From JBBKWU01 sp037969035 (lineage in GTDB: Bacteria; Pseudomonadota; Alphaproteobacteria; Micavibrionales; Micavibrionaceae), in assembly GCA_037969035.1 (NCBI GenBank), contig JBBKWU010000011.1, positions 1 to 64,000 on the forward strand: DNA of 64,000 nucleotides, given 5' to 3'. The position numbers and the translations under genes are program-made. The notes under the pieces are model-generated. The model did not search any database, had not been told where the DNA came from, and saw nothing but the letters and a program-made list of their open reading frames with translations. Below are positions 25,890 through 33,839 of the stretch, in pieces (the stretch's first letter is position 1; each line of letters opens with the position of its first letter).

Positions 25890-26561
25890 ATGGTTTTTAA
25901 TTTTGTAAGAAGATTTTTGATGCAGTCTAATAGTATTTTGACATTGTTGCTTTTGCTGTGCTTTGTAACGGTTAGTGCTGCTGTATACGCCGAGGATGAA
26001 GTCTTGAGCGATGACGAAGCATACTCGCGCGCTTATACGGCATGTTCGCAGGAGGTGTCGCCGTTTTGGATGCCCGGCGATGGCGAACCGCCTCCTAAAA
26101 AAACGACATCCCAAAGGTTGCGTGAACAAAAAACTATTGCAAAATGTATGAATAATAAAAACGTGCCCGTTAAATTTGATCGGGAGGCAGGCATCGTAAG
26201 AACAGGAAGCAATTTTGGCCAGAACGTACATATAACGATAGATGAGATGTTCCCTGAAAGCGTACTAGACCCTAAAACTATTAGTCGCACTAAGGCCGCA
26301 ATGGCTCAAAATCTCGAGAATATTTCTGACGCTGAAACTCAGGCGAGCGAAGAAAATTTGAAAAAATATGCAAAACAGATTTTGGAAAAAAATGAAGTGA
26401 GTGCTGCTGACCTAGGCATCAGTGCAGAAGATGAACAGGAATTTAAAGACACTTCTGAAAAGCAGAAAACCGCGATATTACCGGATAAAAATGTAACCTC
26501 GGCATCGGAGCCAAATAAGAACACAACAAAAACGATAAAACCCATATTTTTGGGACGTTAA
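25890..26561 (+). CDS. Exported protein of unknown function, 223 aa
   Basis: A signal peptide (hydrophobic TLLLLLCFVTVSAAVYA-ED, cleavage near residue 34) is followed by a charged, mostly disordered or helical region. Two Cys (TACSQE, AKCMNN) flank a Pro-rich stretch (GDGEPPPKKTT) and may form a disulfide. ATG 25920 is an alternative start that keeps the signal peptide. No family recognised. It is followed by another exported gene (26605) and opposes the OmpA-like gene, suggesting an envelope cluster. Confidence 0.6.
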   Translation: MVFNFVRRFLMQSNSILTLLLLLCFVTVSAAVYAEDEVLSDDEAYSRAYTACSQEVSPFWMPGDGEPPPKKTTSQRLREQKTIAKCMNNKNVPVKFDREAGIVRTGSNFGQNVHITIDEMFPESVLDPKTISRTKAAMAQNLENISDAETQASEENLKKYAKQILEKNEVSAADLGISAEDEQEFKDTSEKQKTAILPDKNVTSASEPNKNTTKTIKPIFLGR

Positions 26562-26604
26562 AATATGATGTTGCCACCATATAAAAGATAAAAGGATGAT
26601 AAAA

Positions 26605-27033
26605 ATGACTAAAAAGCCCCGTGTAAAACTTCTTGTCGCGTTGTCAGCACTATCATTGATTGGTGCTGGCGGTGCAATGAATGCGCATGCCGATGATCAC
26701 GGATCGGGCGGAATTCTGATGTTGAATGGTAATATTCAAGACGACCATGCTGAGGAAAATGAAAAGATGATGAAAAAGGGGCAAGAAACCCGTGATTCAA
26801 TTAATGAAGAGCAACAGCAGGTTAATCAAGCGCTGGAAGAGCTAAAAGCGCAGACTGTGCCTAACTATGAATCGCGTGTTGATTTAAATGCGCCAGATTA
26901 TTTCGGTAGAACGGAGCAACAGACACCTGTTGCTGAGCAAATTGCGCCCGCCGCAGAGGAGCGTAAAAATTACGTGTATAAGAAAAAATCAGGTACAGCA
27001 CCGCCGTCGCGTGCTTTTAACAATGTAAGATGA
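26605..27033 (+). CDS. Exported small protein, 142 aa
   Basis: Signal peptide MTKKPRVKLLVALSALSLIG...NAHA-DD, cleaved near residue 29. The mature part is hydrophilic with a short coiled-coil-like helix (EEQQQVNQALEELKAQ) and a basic C-terminus (KNYVYKKKSG). AAAGGATG lies just upstream; the ATG at 26596 is too close to that RBS. It follows the previous exported gene by 43 bases. Not recognised. Confidence 0.65.
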   Translation: MTKKPRVKLLVALSALSLIGAGGAMNAHADDHGSGGILMLNGNIQDDHAEENEKMMKKGQETRDSINEEQQQVNQALEELKAQTVPNYESRVDLNAPDYFGRTEQQTPVAEQIAPAAEERKNYVYKKKSGTAPPSRAFNNVR

Positions 27034-27068
27034 TGATTGTTTTTGTCGGACATTATTTCAGACAAGCA

Positions 27069-28328
27069 CTAACGAATGTACAGATGAACTTCGTTTGTGC
27101 TGACCTCTTCGCTTGGCATGTATGACAGATCAATCTGATCAACAGAAAGCCCCATCTCCGTCAAGCTACGAAGAACGCGTTCCGCATTGCGGCGTGAACG
27201 TGTGCTTTCAATCGCGATTTCTGCGGCGTTACCTCTCGTCGGGTGAACGGCAACAAGCTCAAACTGTGCGTTAGGAAATCTTGAAAGAGCTTCGTTTACA
27301 GCCATGTAGACGGGCTGTTCATAAGCAACATTGGCGCGATCAAAGCGGATTTTTACCAGTGGACGTGGTTGCGCTGTCGGCGCGAGCGCAACAGGTTGTG
27401 GTGCAGGCATTGTTTCAGGATATGCACCCATATCATCCATCATCATATTTCCTGATGATGGGGAATACGCCGCTGGTGGCATGTTTGGTGCGGCCATATT
27501 GGCTTGTATAAAGCTTGCTGGTGCAGCATGTGAAAAAGGTCGGTTTGAGAGGCTTTTTCCAAACAAATCACCGTTTCTGATAGCCAATGATAGGGTGCGC
27601 AAGTTATTGCGCTCTGATCCGATATAGGCGGTTGTGCGTGTAATGTCGTCATTGACGTTGTTTAAAAGGCGATCAATGACAACCATTGTATTGTTAATGG
27701 CATCTTCCATTTGTGCCAATCTGACGTGATCTTCTTCGATCGCACCTGAAAGCCCGTAAGCCGCGCGAGAGGCTTCCATCATGTAAGATGATTGAGACGC
27801 CACGCTAGAGATATCCATAGCTAAATCATTTAATGTGGCAATGTTGCCAGATAGGCGTTCCAAATTATTGCGCGCAACACCAAGCTTGTTCACAAGGCGT
27901 GGGTTGCCAGGGGTTGTTCCTGATTGTAGCTGTGTGCTGATTGTCGCAACGCTGGCATAGTATTCAGCAGCTTGCTGTTGGTTTAGCTGTTCTATTCCTG
28001 CGAGGTTTTCAGCGAGGACAGATACATCAGCCTGAACCTTAAAGAGATCCTGACGCATGGCATCAATTTTTTGGCCAACATTGGTTTGCAATGCTTCACC
28101 ATAATATGTGGAGCCTGTAATTTGGTTTGGCGTTATTGTTTTTGTTTGTACTGGTTTGCTATAAATTTTGCTTTGCAATTCTGCGGGCAAAGGCTCGTTT
28201 GTAATGATAAGGGCCGGTGGGTTGCCTGCGCGGGCGTCTTTTATCGCAACCGTTGTTGCCGCCGAAAGCAGTGCGGTTCCAAAAAGAAAAGCATTCAGAA
28301 GCTTTTTGTTTTTCGTCCAATCAATCAT
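27069..28328 (-). CDS. OmpA-C-like envelope protein with helical N-terminal domain
   Basis: 419 aa. Signal peptide with cleavage near DARA-GN (residue 35). Residues about 85-260 form long amphipathic helices (VSVLAENLAGIEQLNQQ..., MEDAINNTMVVIDRLLNN) typical of a coiled coil. A Pro/Met/Ala-rich linker (about 270-320) leads to a C-terminal domain (VKIRFDRANVAYEQPVYMAVNEAL, AIESTRSRRNAERVLRSLTEMGLS) that resembles the OmpA peptidoglycan-binding fold. A role in tethering the envelope to peptidoglycan is inferred. The classical NxxLSxxRAxxV motif is only loosely present as ESTRSRRNAERV. Confidence 0.7.
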   Translation of the reverse strand: MIDWTKNKKLLNAFLFGTALLSAATTVAIKDARAGNPPALIITNEPLPAELQSKIYSKPVQTKTITPNQITGSTYYGEALQTNVGQKIDAMRQDLFKVQADVSVLAENLAGIEQLNQQQAAEYYASVATISTQLQSGTTPGNPRLVNKLGVARNNLERLSGNIATLNDLAMDISSVASQSSYMMEASRAAYGLSGAIEEDHVRLAQMEDAINNTMVVIDRLLNNVNDDITRTTAYIGSERNNLRTLSLAIRNGDLFGKSLSNRPFSHAAPASFIQANMAAPNMPPAAYSPSSGNMMMDDMGAYPETMPAPQPVALAPTAQPRPLVKIRFDRANVAYEQPVYMAVNEALSRFPNAQFELVAVHPTRGNAAEIAIESTRSRRNAERVLRSLTEMGLSVDQIDLSYMPSEEVSTNEVHLYIR

Positions 28329-28485
28329 TATGGGCTCTTTTATATAGCTATATTATTAAAAATCAGTATTCACCTATGTACATATAAAATATACGAAAAT
28401 CAATGAACAACATAAAGATACTAACGACATCCTATCTAAAATCAACCGAAAGATATCCCCTGTCAACAGGAAGTCATTAAAGTTG

Positions 28486-28514
28486 TTGAAATGTTCACAG
28501 TTATGACGTATGTT
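28486..28514 (+). promoter_or_regulatory. Probable promoter of tRNA-Arg(ACG)
   Basis: TTGAAA (28486-28491) and TATGTT (28509-28514) are 17 bases apart. A start near 28521 falls in a G+C-rich run TGCTGCTCG, as expected for stringently controlled tRNA promoters. Confidence 0.45.
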
Positions 28515-28546
28515 GCTGCTCGATTTAGACGAGATGTCATATTAAT

Positions 28547-28623
28547 GCACCCGTAGCTCAACTGGATAGAGTACCTGACTACGAATCAGGCGGTTGGAGG
28601 TTCGAATCCTCCCGGGTGCACCA
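28547..28623 (+). tRNA. tRNA-Arg(ACG)
   Basis: A full 77-nt cloverleaf with encoded CCA. Acceptor GCACCCG/CGGGTGC pairs perfectly. The anticodon stem CCTGA/TCAGG encloses CTACGAA, anticodon ACG (read as ICG after deamination). It lies about 160 bases upstream of the pilus cluster. Confidence 0.97.
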
Positions 28624-28779
28624 TTTTTTAATTCCCCCCTTTAGAACGCGTTGTTTTTGCTGTATATATAGATACAGATTGTCAAAAATTTTTCTAAAAT
28701 TTTAACTATTTTTTGTTAAGCTTAATCTTGGACAAATGTTTATTGAATTTTGCGACTTAACGGAGAAAATGTAACGTAA

Positions 28780-30060
28780 ATGCGTATCAAGTCGATCATA
28801 AATGAGATCATAAATGATATGAGAGGTGTTTCACTCATTGAGCTGTCACTGGCGCTTATAATCATCGGTGTGCTTGTGACGCCGATGCTGTCGTCTTACA
28901 ATGCCTATATAGCGCAAGAAAAAGAAGACGTTACGGAGGGGAATATACGCGATGTTCGTAATGCCGTGAATAAATTTGCTGTTGAGCGAGGGCGTTACCC
29001 TTTGCCGGCATCCTTTGCGGCTGTATCTGGTGATGTGGGGTACGGTATTGAAGGAAATGTTGCGCCAGCACTTTGCTCGTCGGGGGGCTGGTTTGCATCT
29101 GACGGAATGTGCATAACTGCCGCGCCTGATGAGGTTCTTATTGGTGCTGTTCCATTTGATTCTATAGGTCTTGAAGCAAAGTCATCTATTGATTACTGGG
29201 GTGGGCGCATTTTGTATGCTGTTACTTTGTCGCAGACGAGTGCAGGGACGTATGTTCGTGATGCTCCGCCAAATACATATACAGGTAAAATTGAGGTGAG
29301 AAGCTTGGATAATGCTGTAGCGACGCCACCGGGTGTCATGTTGCCTGTAAGAGACACTTTTACGAATAATATAGAATATCGTGATCTTGTTTTGATTTCC
29401 CACGGTGAAAATGGTTCAGGTGCATATTCGATGAATGGGACGCCTTTTGCGCCGTGCGATATGACGCTTTCGGAATACGAAGATGAAAATTGCAATATGG
29501 ACAACATATTTGTGTTAGATCGTCACCCGAGCGCAACCCCAGATCGCCCTGCGACAAGATCATATGTGACGGGCGGAACTTATTATGATGATTATTCAGA
29601 TGATATGATCACCGTCATATTGGGGACTTGGGCGCCCGTCGCGAGTGCTGTGCCGGATGCCCCCGTGTGGACAGGCGGTACGCGCATTGGTATAGGAACA
29701 ACAAACCCTCAGGTTAAGGTGCACGTAGAGGGTGGCGATGCGACAGCAACGAACAAATTACGCGCTGACCAAATGTGCAATGGTGTCGGCGGCGACTGCT
29801 TTGATCCGGAAATGATTACGGGTACTCTAACGGCAATGGATTGTAATAAGAAAAGCTCTTCTGGTGGCGCTGTAACGGAGCTTGTCAACTCAAGCGTTAG
29901 TTGTAGTGCGCCAGCGGACAGTTCAGGGAATGCGGTGAACGGTTCGCCCACGCCATATTACTTTGATGTGACCCATGTACAACATGTGAGTTGTCCACCA
30001 GGTCAGATGATGTATGGAATAGATAATTCAACAGGAGCACCATTATGCGCGATACCTTAA
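28780..30060 (+). CDS. Large prepilin 1 with tail-fibre-like module (minor pilin), 426 aa
   Basis: Class III leader MRIKSIINEIINDMRG-VSLIE: cleavage after Gly16, Glu at +5, then a pilin hydrophobic helix (LSLALIIIGVLV). GRYPLPA follows at 71-77, and a beta-rich domain holds LISHGENGSGAY (205-216). Residues 303-318 read IGIGTTNPQVKVHVEG, a tail-fibre or adhesin-type motif, followed by CFDPEMITG and a Cys-containing C-terminus (CPPGQMMYGI...LCAIP). It is three to four times the size of a normal pilin. The same modules recur in the next two genes, so these are paralogues. I infer a minor pilin placed at the pilus tip with a surface-binding domain. Its stop overlaps the start of prepilin 2 by 16 bases. 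Confidence 0.85.
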   Translation: MRIKSIINEIINDMRGVSLIELSLALIIIGVLVTPMLSSYNAYIAQEKEDVTEGNIRDVRNAVNKFAVERGRYPLPASFAAVSGDVGYGIEGNVAPALCSSGGWFASDGMCITAAPDEVLIGAVPFDSIGLEAKSSIDYWGGRILYAVTLSQTSAGTYVRDAPPNTYTGKIEVRSLDNAVATPPGVMLPVRDTFTNNIEYRDLVLISHGENGSGAYSMNGTPFAPCDMTLSEYEDENCNMDNIFVLDRHPSATPDRPATRSYVTGGTYYDDYSDDMITVILGTWAPVASAVPDAPVWTGGTRIGIGTTNPQVKVHVEGGDATATNKLRADQMCNGVGGDCFDPEMITGTLTAMDCNKKSSSGGAVTELVNSSVSCSAPADSSGNAVNGSPTPYYFDVTHVQHVSCPPGQMMYGIDNSTGAPLCAIP

Positions 30061-32399
30061 ATAAATTAAAGGACAGCAAGGGATTTACATTGATCGAGAT
30101 TGCTATTGTTGTCTTGATTGTTGGCATGCTAGTCGCGCCAGCGATGCATTTATATACGCGTAAAATTGAAACGGATAAGTTCAAGGATAATATCGTTTCT
30201 CTTGAAAGGGCACAAACGTATATTTCTGGATTTCGTGATATGTATGGTCGTTACCCGTGTCCTGCGGCGCTGGATGCGCAGCCTGGTGATGCAAACTATG
30301 GATATGAGGATTGTGTTAGTTTGGCACCTGCCATTGAGAGAGATATTAGTAATAGCGTCGATCCGGCTCTCCTGCTTCCTGGGATACTTATCGGGAGTTT
30401 GCCGTTCCGTCAGATGAATTTACAAGAACAGCAAAGCTTTGATGGTTACGGCAACCGTTTTACCTATGCTGTGACGGAATTTTTGACGGATGAAAATACA
30501 TTTGATGAGAATTTAGGCGGGGTTTCAGTCGTTGATATCAATGGTGTGAATGCTCTTGCGCGGCCAGATTCGGCGCCATTTGTTATTGTTTCGCATGGTA
30601 AAGATGGGCAGGGCGCAATTACAAGAGATGGCGTTCGTATGGGTACATGCGCAAGCGGTGCTCTGCAGGATGAAAATTGTGACAGTGATGGTACTTTCAT
30701 GCAGGGTAATGCGGCTGTCGGCTATGACGACAGGCTTGTTCACTCTGTAAAAGCATTGGTAAGCCCTTGGGCATATAGCGATACGTCTTTGCAGGATGTC
30801 GTTCTTAATGATGGGGGTAAGTTTGGTATAGGCACGGAAAGTCCTATTGAACTCGCAAGTGCTTCGGAGCTCACAATTCTTGAAAATTTGGCGGGTGATG
30901 CGGTGATCTTGGCCAGTGGCGGTGCGATGGTATCAAATAGTATTTGTGATTACGGGGATACAGGGTGCTTTACACCGAGCCTTATTGCGGGCTCTATTGC
31001 TGCGAGTGAAGGTATGACTTGTGGTTCCAATGAATTTATGGTCGGCGTTGAAAATGGAGGTCCTGTTTGTGAGACATCTATACGTTTTGAATGTCCTGTT
31101 GGACAATTTTTAACGGGTGTGGGGTCATCGGGCGAATTGATTTGTGAAGGCGCACCAGCTCCGGCATGTCTTAATCAGAATGTCACATCGTCATGTGGCC
31201 CTAGCGGAACGCTTGCGGCGATATATGATAGTGGCTATCGTGAGGTTGAAGCGGGTGAATGTTATATGTTGAATAACTTCAGTTCGGCGACGGCAGCCAG
31301 CCAGCCAGACATTCCATCGCTTCAAGCGTATGTAGATGGTTTGAACACGGCACCACGTACTGGGCCGTCGGCGTGTCCGAGTAAAAATCTTGTGCGAGAT
31401 AGTTATCAATGTCTCGCCGGCGTATGGACTCCAACGAGAAATCATGAGTTGTGGCGTTATAATGGGAACTTCCCGTCTAATCGGTACCAAAATAGCCGCA
31501 TTGCAACAACATCAGGCCCAGCTTATAGTTTGACAGCAAGCCGCACCGGTAACGACTGTTGGTGTCGCGAGGACTATCAGTTGGTGATCGATGACTGTCC
31601 GACGGGTTCTACTGGTAACTCATTCACGGTGCAAAAACATAGATGTCCACAAACGCGAGGAGAGTGGGCCGATGTTTACACAAACAATACGGCGTTTTGT
31701 AGTTGCGCACCGTATACCAATACAAATAATCAAAGCTGCACGTCATATTACGGCGTTCCTGGAGGGTCGATGAGCGGTACTGTAACCACGACATATAATA
31801 ACACCTGTTCTGGTGGTACTGTGGTAACGGATCCATCACCTACGGTAACAAATAACTGTACATGTCAAAATAATCCGTCCTCGCCTGTTGAAACGACGGT
31901 GAATTGTCCGTCTGGGCAGACAAACAGCTTTACGTTCGGCGGAAACTCTTATACGGGGGTCGCACAAATTCGTCGCAATACATGGTCTTGCCCTAATGGG
32001 TTCGGCAATCCTGTTTCAAGTGCGGCAGGAGCTGGTTCTTGGTCTGGTGCTGTAACGGTTCATACTGAGGCTTGTGCTTGTAATTCTACGCTTACGAGTA
32101 CGGTCACGGATGCGTGTCCTTCGGGATATACAGGTGCTGGTATACAGTATTTGCGCGAATGGGATTGTACAATTCCGCCGAGTGGTGGTTGGGAGCCAAG
32201 GTCTGATTGGGATTTGATCTCTAATTCGTGCGCCGCATGTACTTGGAAACGCCCGTCAACAACGCCAAGTAATAACCCAACAACAGGTATCGGTGATGCA
32301 ATTGGTACGGGTGGTTGCGCTTGTGGAGCATCGGGACTTTGCTATGAAAAAGCGGGGTCGGGCTATGCGAACTACACCTCATGTAATTGTCAGCCATAA
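30045..32399 (+). CDS. Giant prepilin 2 with tail-fibre-like motif and tandem CxC modules, 784 aa
   Basis: Leader MRDTLNKLKDSKG-FTLIE (cleaved after Gly13, Glu at +5) and pilin helix IAIVVLIVGMLV. Conserved features follow the same order as in prepilin 1: GRYPCPA (68-74), VSHGKDGQGAI (182-192), FGIGTESPIEL (260-270), CFTPSLIAG, and ENGGPVCE (336-343). Then CPVGQFLTGVG and a ~130-residue linker. Residues 505-784 contain CxC pairs at 505, 552, 605, 677, 758 and 780 and CAAC at 729, with CPxGxTG or CPSGxT within several units: degenerate modules of about 47-72 residues. Around 40 Cys in all suggest disulfide-stabilised extracellular repeats. A tip adhesin is inferred; targets are unknown. Translation is coupled to prepilin 1. 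Confidence 0.85.
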   Translation: MRDTLNKLKDSKGFTLIEIAIVVLIVGMLVAPAMHLYTRKIETDKFKDNIVSLERAQTYISGFRDMYGRYPCPAALDAQPGDANYGYEDCVSLAPAIERDISNSVDPALLLPGILIGSLPFRQMNLQEQQSFDGYGNRFTYAVTEFLTDENTFDENLGGVSVVDINGVNALARPDSAPFVIVSHGKDGQGAITRDGVRMGTCASGALQDENCDSDGTFMQGNAAVGYDDRLVHSVKALVSPWAYSDTSLQDVVLNDGGKFGIGTESPIELASASELTILENLAGDAVILASGGAMVSNSICDYGDTGCFTPSLIAGSIAASEGMTCGSNEFMVGVENGGPVCETSIRFECPVGQFLTGVGSSGELICEGAPAPACLNQNVTSSCGPSGTLAAIYDSGYREVEAGECYMLNNFSSATAASQPDIPSLQAYVDGLNTAPRTGPSACPSKNLVRDSYQCLAGVWTPTRNHELWRYNGNFPSNRYQNSRIATTSGPAYSLTASRTGNDCWCREDYQLVIDDCPTGSTGNSFTVQKHRCPQTRGEWADVYTNNTAFCSCAPYTNTNNQSCTSYYGVPGGSMSGTVTTTYNNTCSGGTVVTDPSPTVTNNCTCQNNPSSPVETTVNCPSGQTNSFTFGGNSYTGVAQIRRNTWSCPNGFGNPVSSAAGAGSWSGAVTVHTEACACNSTLTSTVTDACPSGYTGAGIQYLREWDCTIPPSGGWEPRSDWDLISNSCAACTWKRPSTTPSNNPTTGIGDAIGTGGCACGASGLCYEKAGSGYANYTSCNCQP

Positions 32400-32422
32400 A
32401 TGTGATTGGAAGCAAGATAGAT

Positions 32423-33685
32423 ATGTTTGAGCGCATGAAGAAATGCCAAATAAATAACTCTCAAAGCAAGGGATTTACCCTGATTGAGATGGCTATTGTT
32501 ATCTTGATTTCCGGTATGTTTATAGCAACCGCGGTGCGAGTGTATACGAATGAAACGAAAAAACATCGTTTTAACAAAACCATAGCCAATCTTGAAAAAA
32601 CCCAAGCGGCAGTAGATGAGTTCTTTTCACGTGAAGGGCGGTACCCTTGCCCTGCCGATCCGCGTTTACCACCTGGTGATTCAATGTTTGGCAGGGAATG
32701 GTGTACAGATGCACCACCTTTGCCTCCACATGTTGGCGTTTCGCCGAATATTGTTTATGAAACGCTTGGATCTCGTGATGCAGATAATGATGGCGCGCTA
32801 GACCCCGTGGCTATTGGTATCGTTCCGTTTGTGACATTGAGCGAAGATGTTGTAAGTACGCGGTATAGTGTTGCTGAAGGGTATGATGCTTATAATTATG
32901 CTTATTCTTATGCGGTATCGGATATTATGACGCGCAATAGCTATAATTACTCTGCCCCTGTTCCGCCGATGTTGGGCGTCATTGATGTTAGAGATGCGAA
33001 CGCTAATTCGGTGATTACACCTGTGGGGACGGCGCAATATGTTGTGTTTTCTCATGGTGAGACAGGTGAAGGTGCTTATACGCGTCAGGGAACAAGGATA
33101 GGTAATTGCTTTATTCCAGGATTATCGGTTATTCCACCTGCTGGCTTTAATCCAGGTGCGGCAGGTATTACGGTAGAGTTAGAAAATTGTGATAATAATG
33201 ATGTTATATTTGTGAAAGAACTCCGTTCTTTTGCTGATAATGATAACTTTAACGATGATATTTTGTTTTTTGCTAAGAACCTTCAGTTTGAAATATGGCG
33301 TGTTTCGGCCTTTTCACCTTCAACGGATACTTATTATTACAATACAAATATGGGCAGCATTTCTACGGGATCATTACCGCCGACCAGTTTGCTTTACGTA
33401 AGTGGCTCAATTAGGGCACAAAACGAAATGAATGCGGATGTCGGCTATTGTCCTCTGACATATACGTCGGCTGGCGAATGTGTGCAACCGCAGTTTTTGG
33501 GCGGTTCTGGTTATACGTGCGGATTGGGCGAAGTTGCCACAGGTATCGAAAATAATGAACTTGTTTGTGAGCCTTTATTGACAGGGCACCCTCAATTTTT
33601 AAGTTATTGCTCGGCGGGTGAATTTATGACAGGATTCACCATTGACAGAAGCAATGGTGCTACCGCCATTTGTGATACGCCTTAA
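32423..33685 (+). CDS. Large prepilin 3 with candidate Ca-binding loop, 420 aa
   Basis: Leader MFERMKKCQINNSQSKG-FTLIE, cleaved after Gly17 with Glu at +5. The start is uncertain: TTG 32387 and GTG 32402 are also in frame, while ATG 32423 has GGAAG about 12 bases upstream. The shared order holds: GRYPCPA (72-78), FSHGETGEGAY (209-219), a weakened GSISTGSLPPTSLLYVSG (311-328), a CVQPQFLGG block, and CSAGEFMTGF near the end. Residues 119-127 read DADNDGALD, the DxDxDGxxD pattern of EF-hand-like calcium loops. Stretches such as YDAYNYAYSYAV are aromatic-rich. It follows prepilin 2 closely and completes the trio before the assembly genes. Confidence 0.83.
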   Translation: MFERMKKCQINNSQSKGFTLIEMAIVILISGMFIATAVRVYTNETKKHRFNKTIANLEKTQAAVDEFFSREGRYPCPADPRLPPGDSMFGREWCTDAPPLPPHVGVSPNIVYETLGSRDADNDGALDPVAIGIVPFVTLSEDVVSTRYSVAEGYDAYNYAYSYAVSDIMTRNSYNYSAPVPPMLGVIDVRDANANSVITPVGTAQYVVFSHGETGEGAYTRQGTRIGNCFIPGLSVIPPAGFNPGAAGITVELENCDNNDVIFVKELRSFADNDNFNDDILFFAKNLQFEIWRVSAFSPSTDTYYYNTNMGSISTGSLPPTSLLYVSGSIRAQNEMNADVGYCPLTYTSAGECVQPQFLGGSGYTCGLGEVATGIENNELVCEPLLTGHPQFLSYCSAGEFMTGFTIDRSNGATAICDTP

Positions 33686-33839
33686 TACTAATATTGACAC
33701 GAATTTTAACTCTTAAAACAACGCGACGATTTCCATATTACATTAGCTATTTCTTTAGCAATTAAAGACATTATATATACTAGGAATGTAATTTTTTCTC
33801 TGTGGAAACTATAAATGAAAGTAACGGGATTATTAAGTC

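Noticed and set aside
28624..28779. Promoter for the prepilin operon
   Set aside because: TTGGAC at about 28728 was tested but no -10 of usable quality lies at the right distance, and no sigma-54 GG/GC pair was seen. A promoter must exist but I cannot place it.
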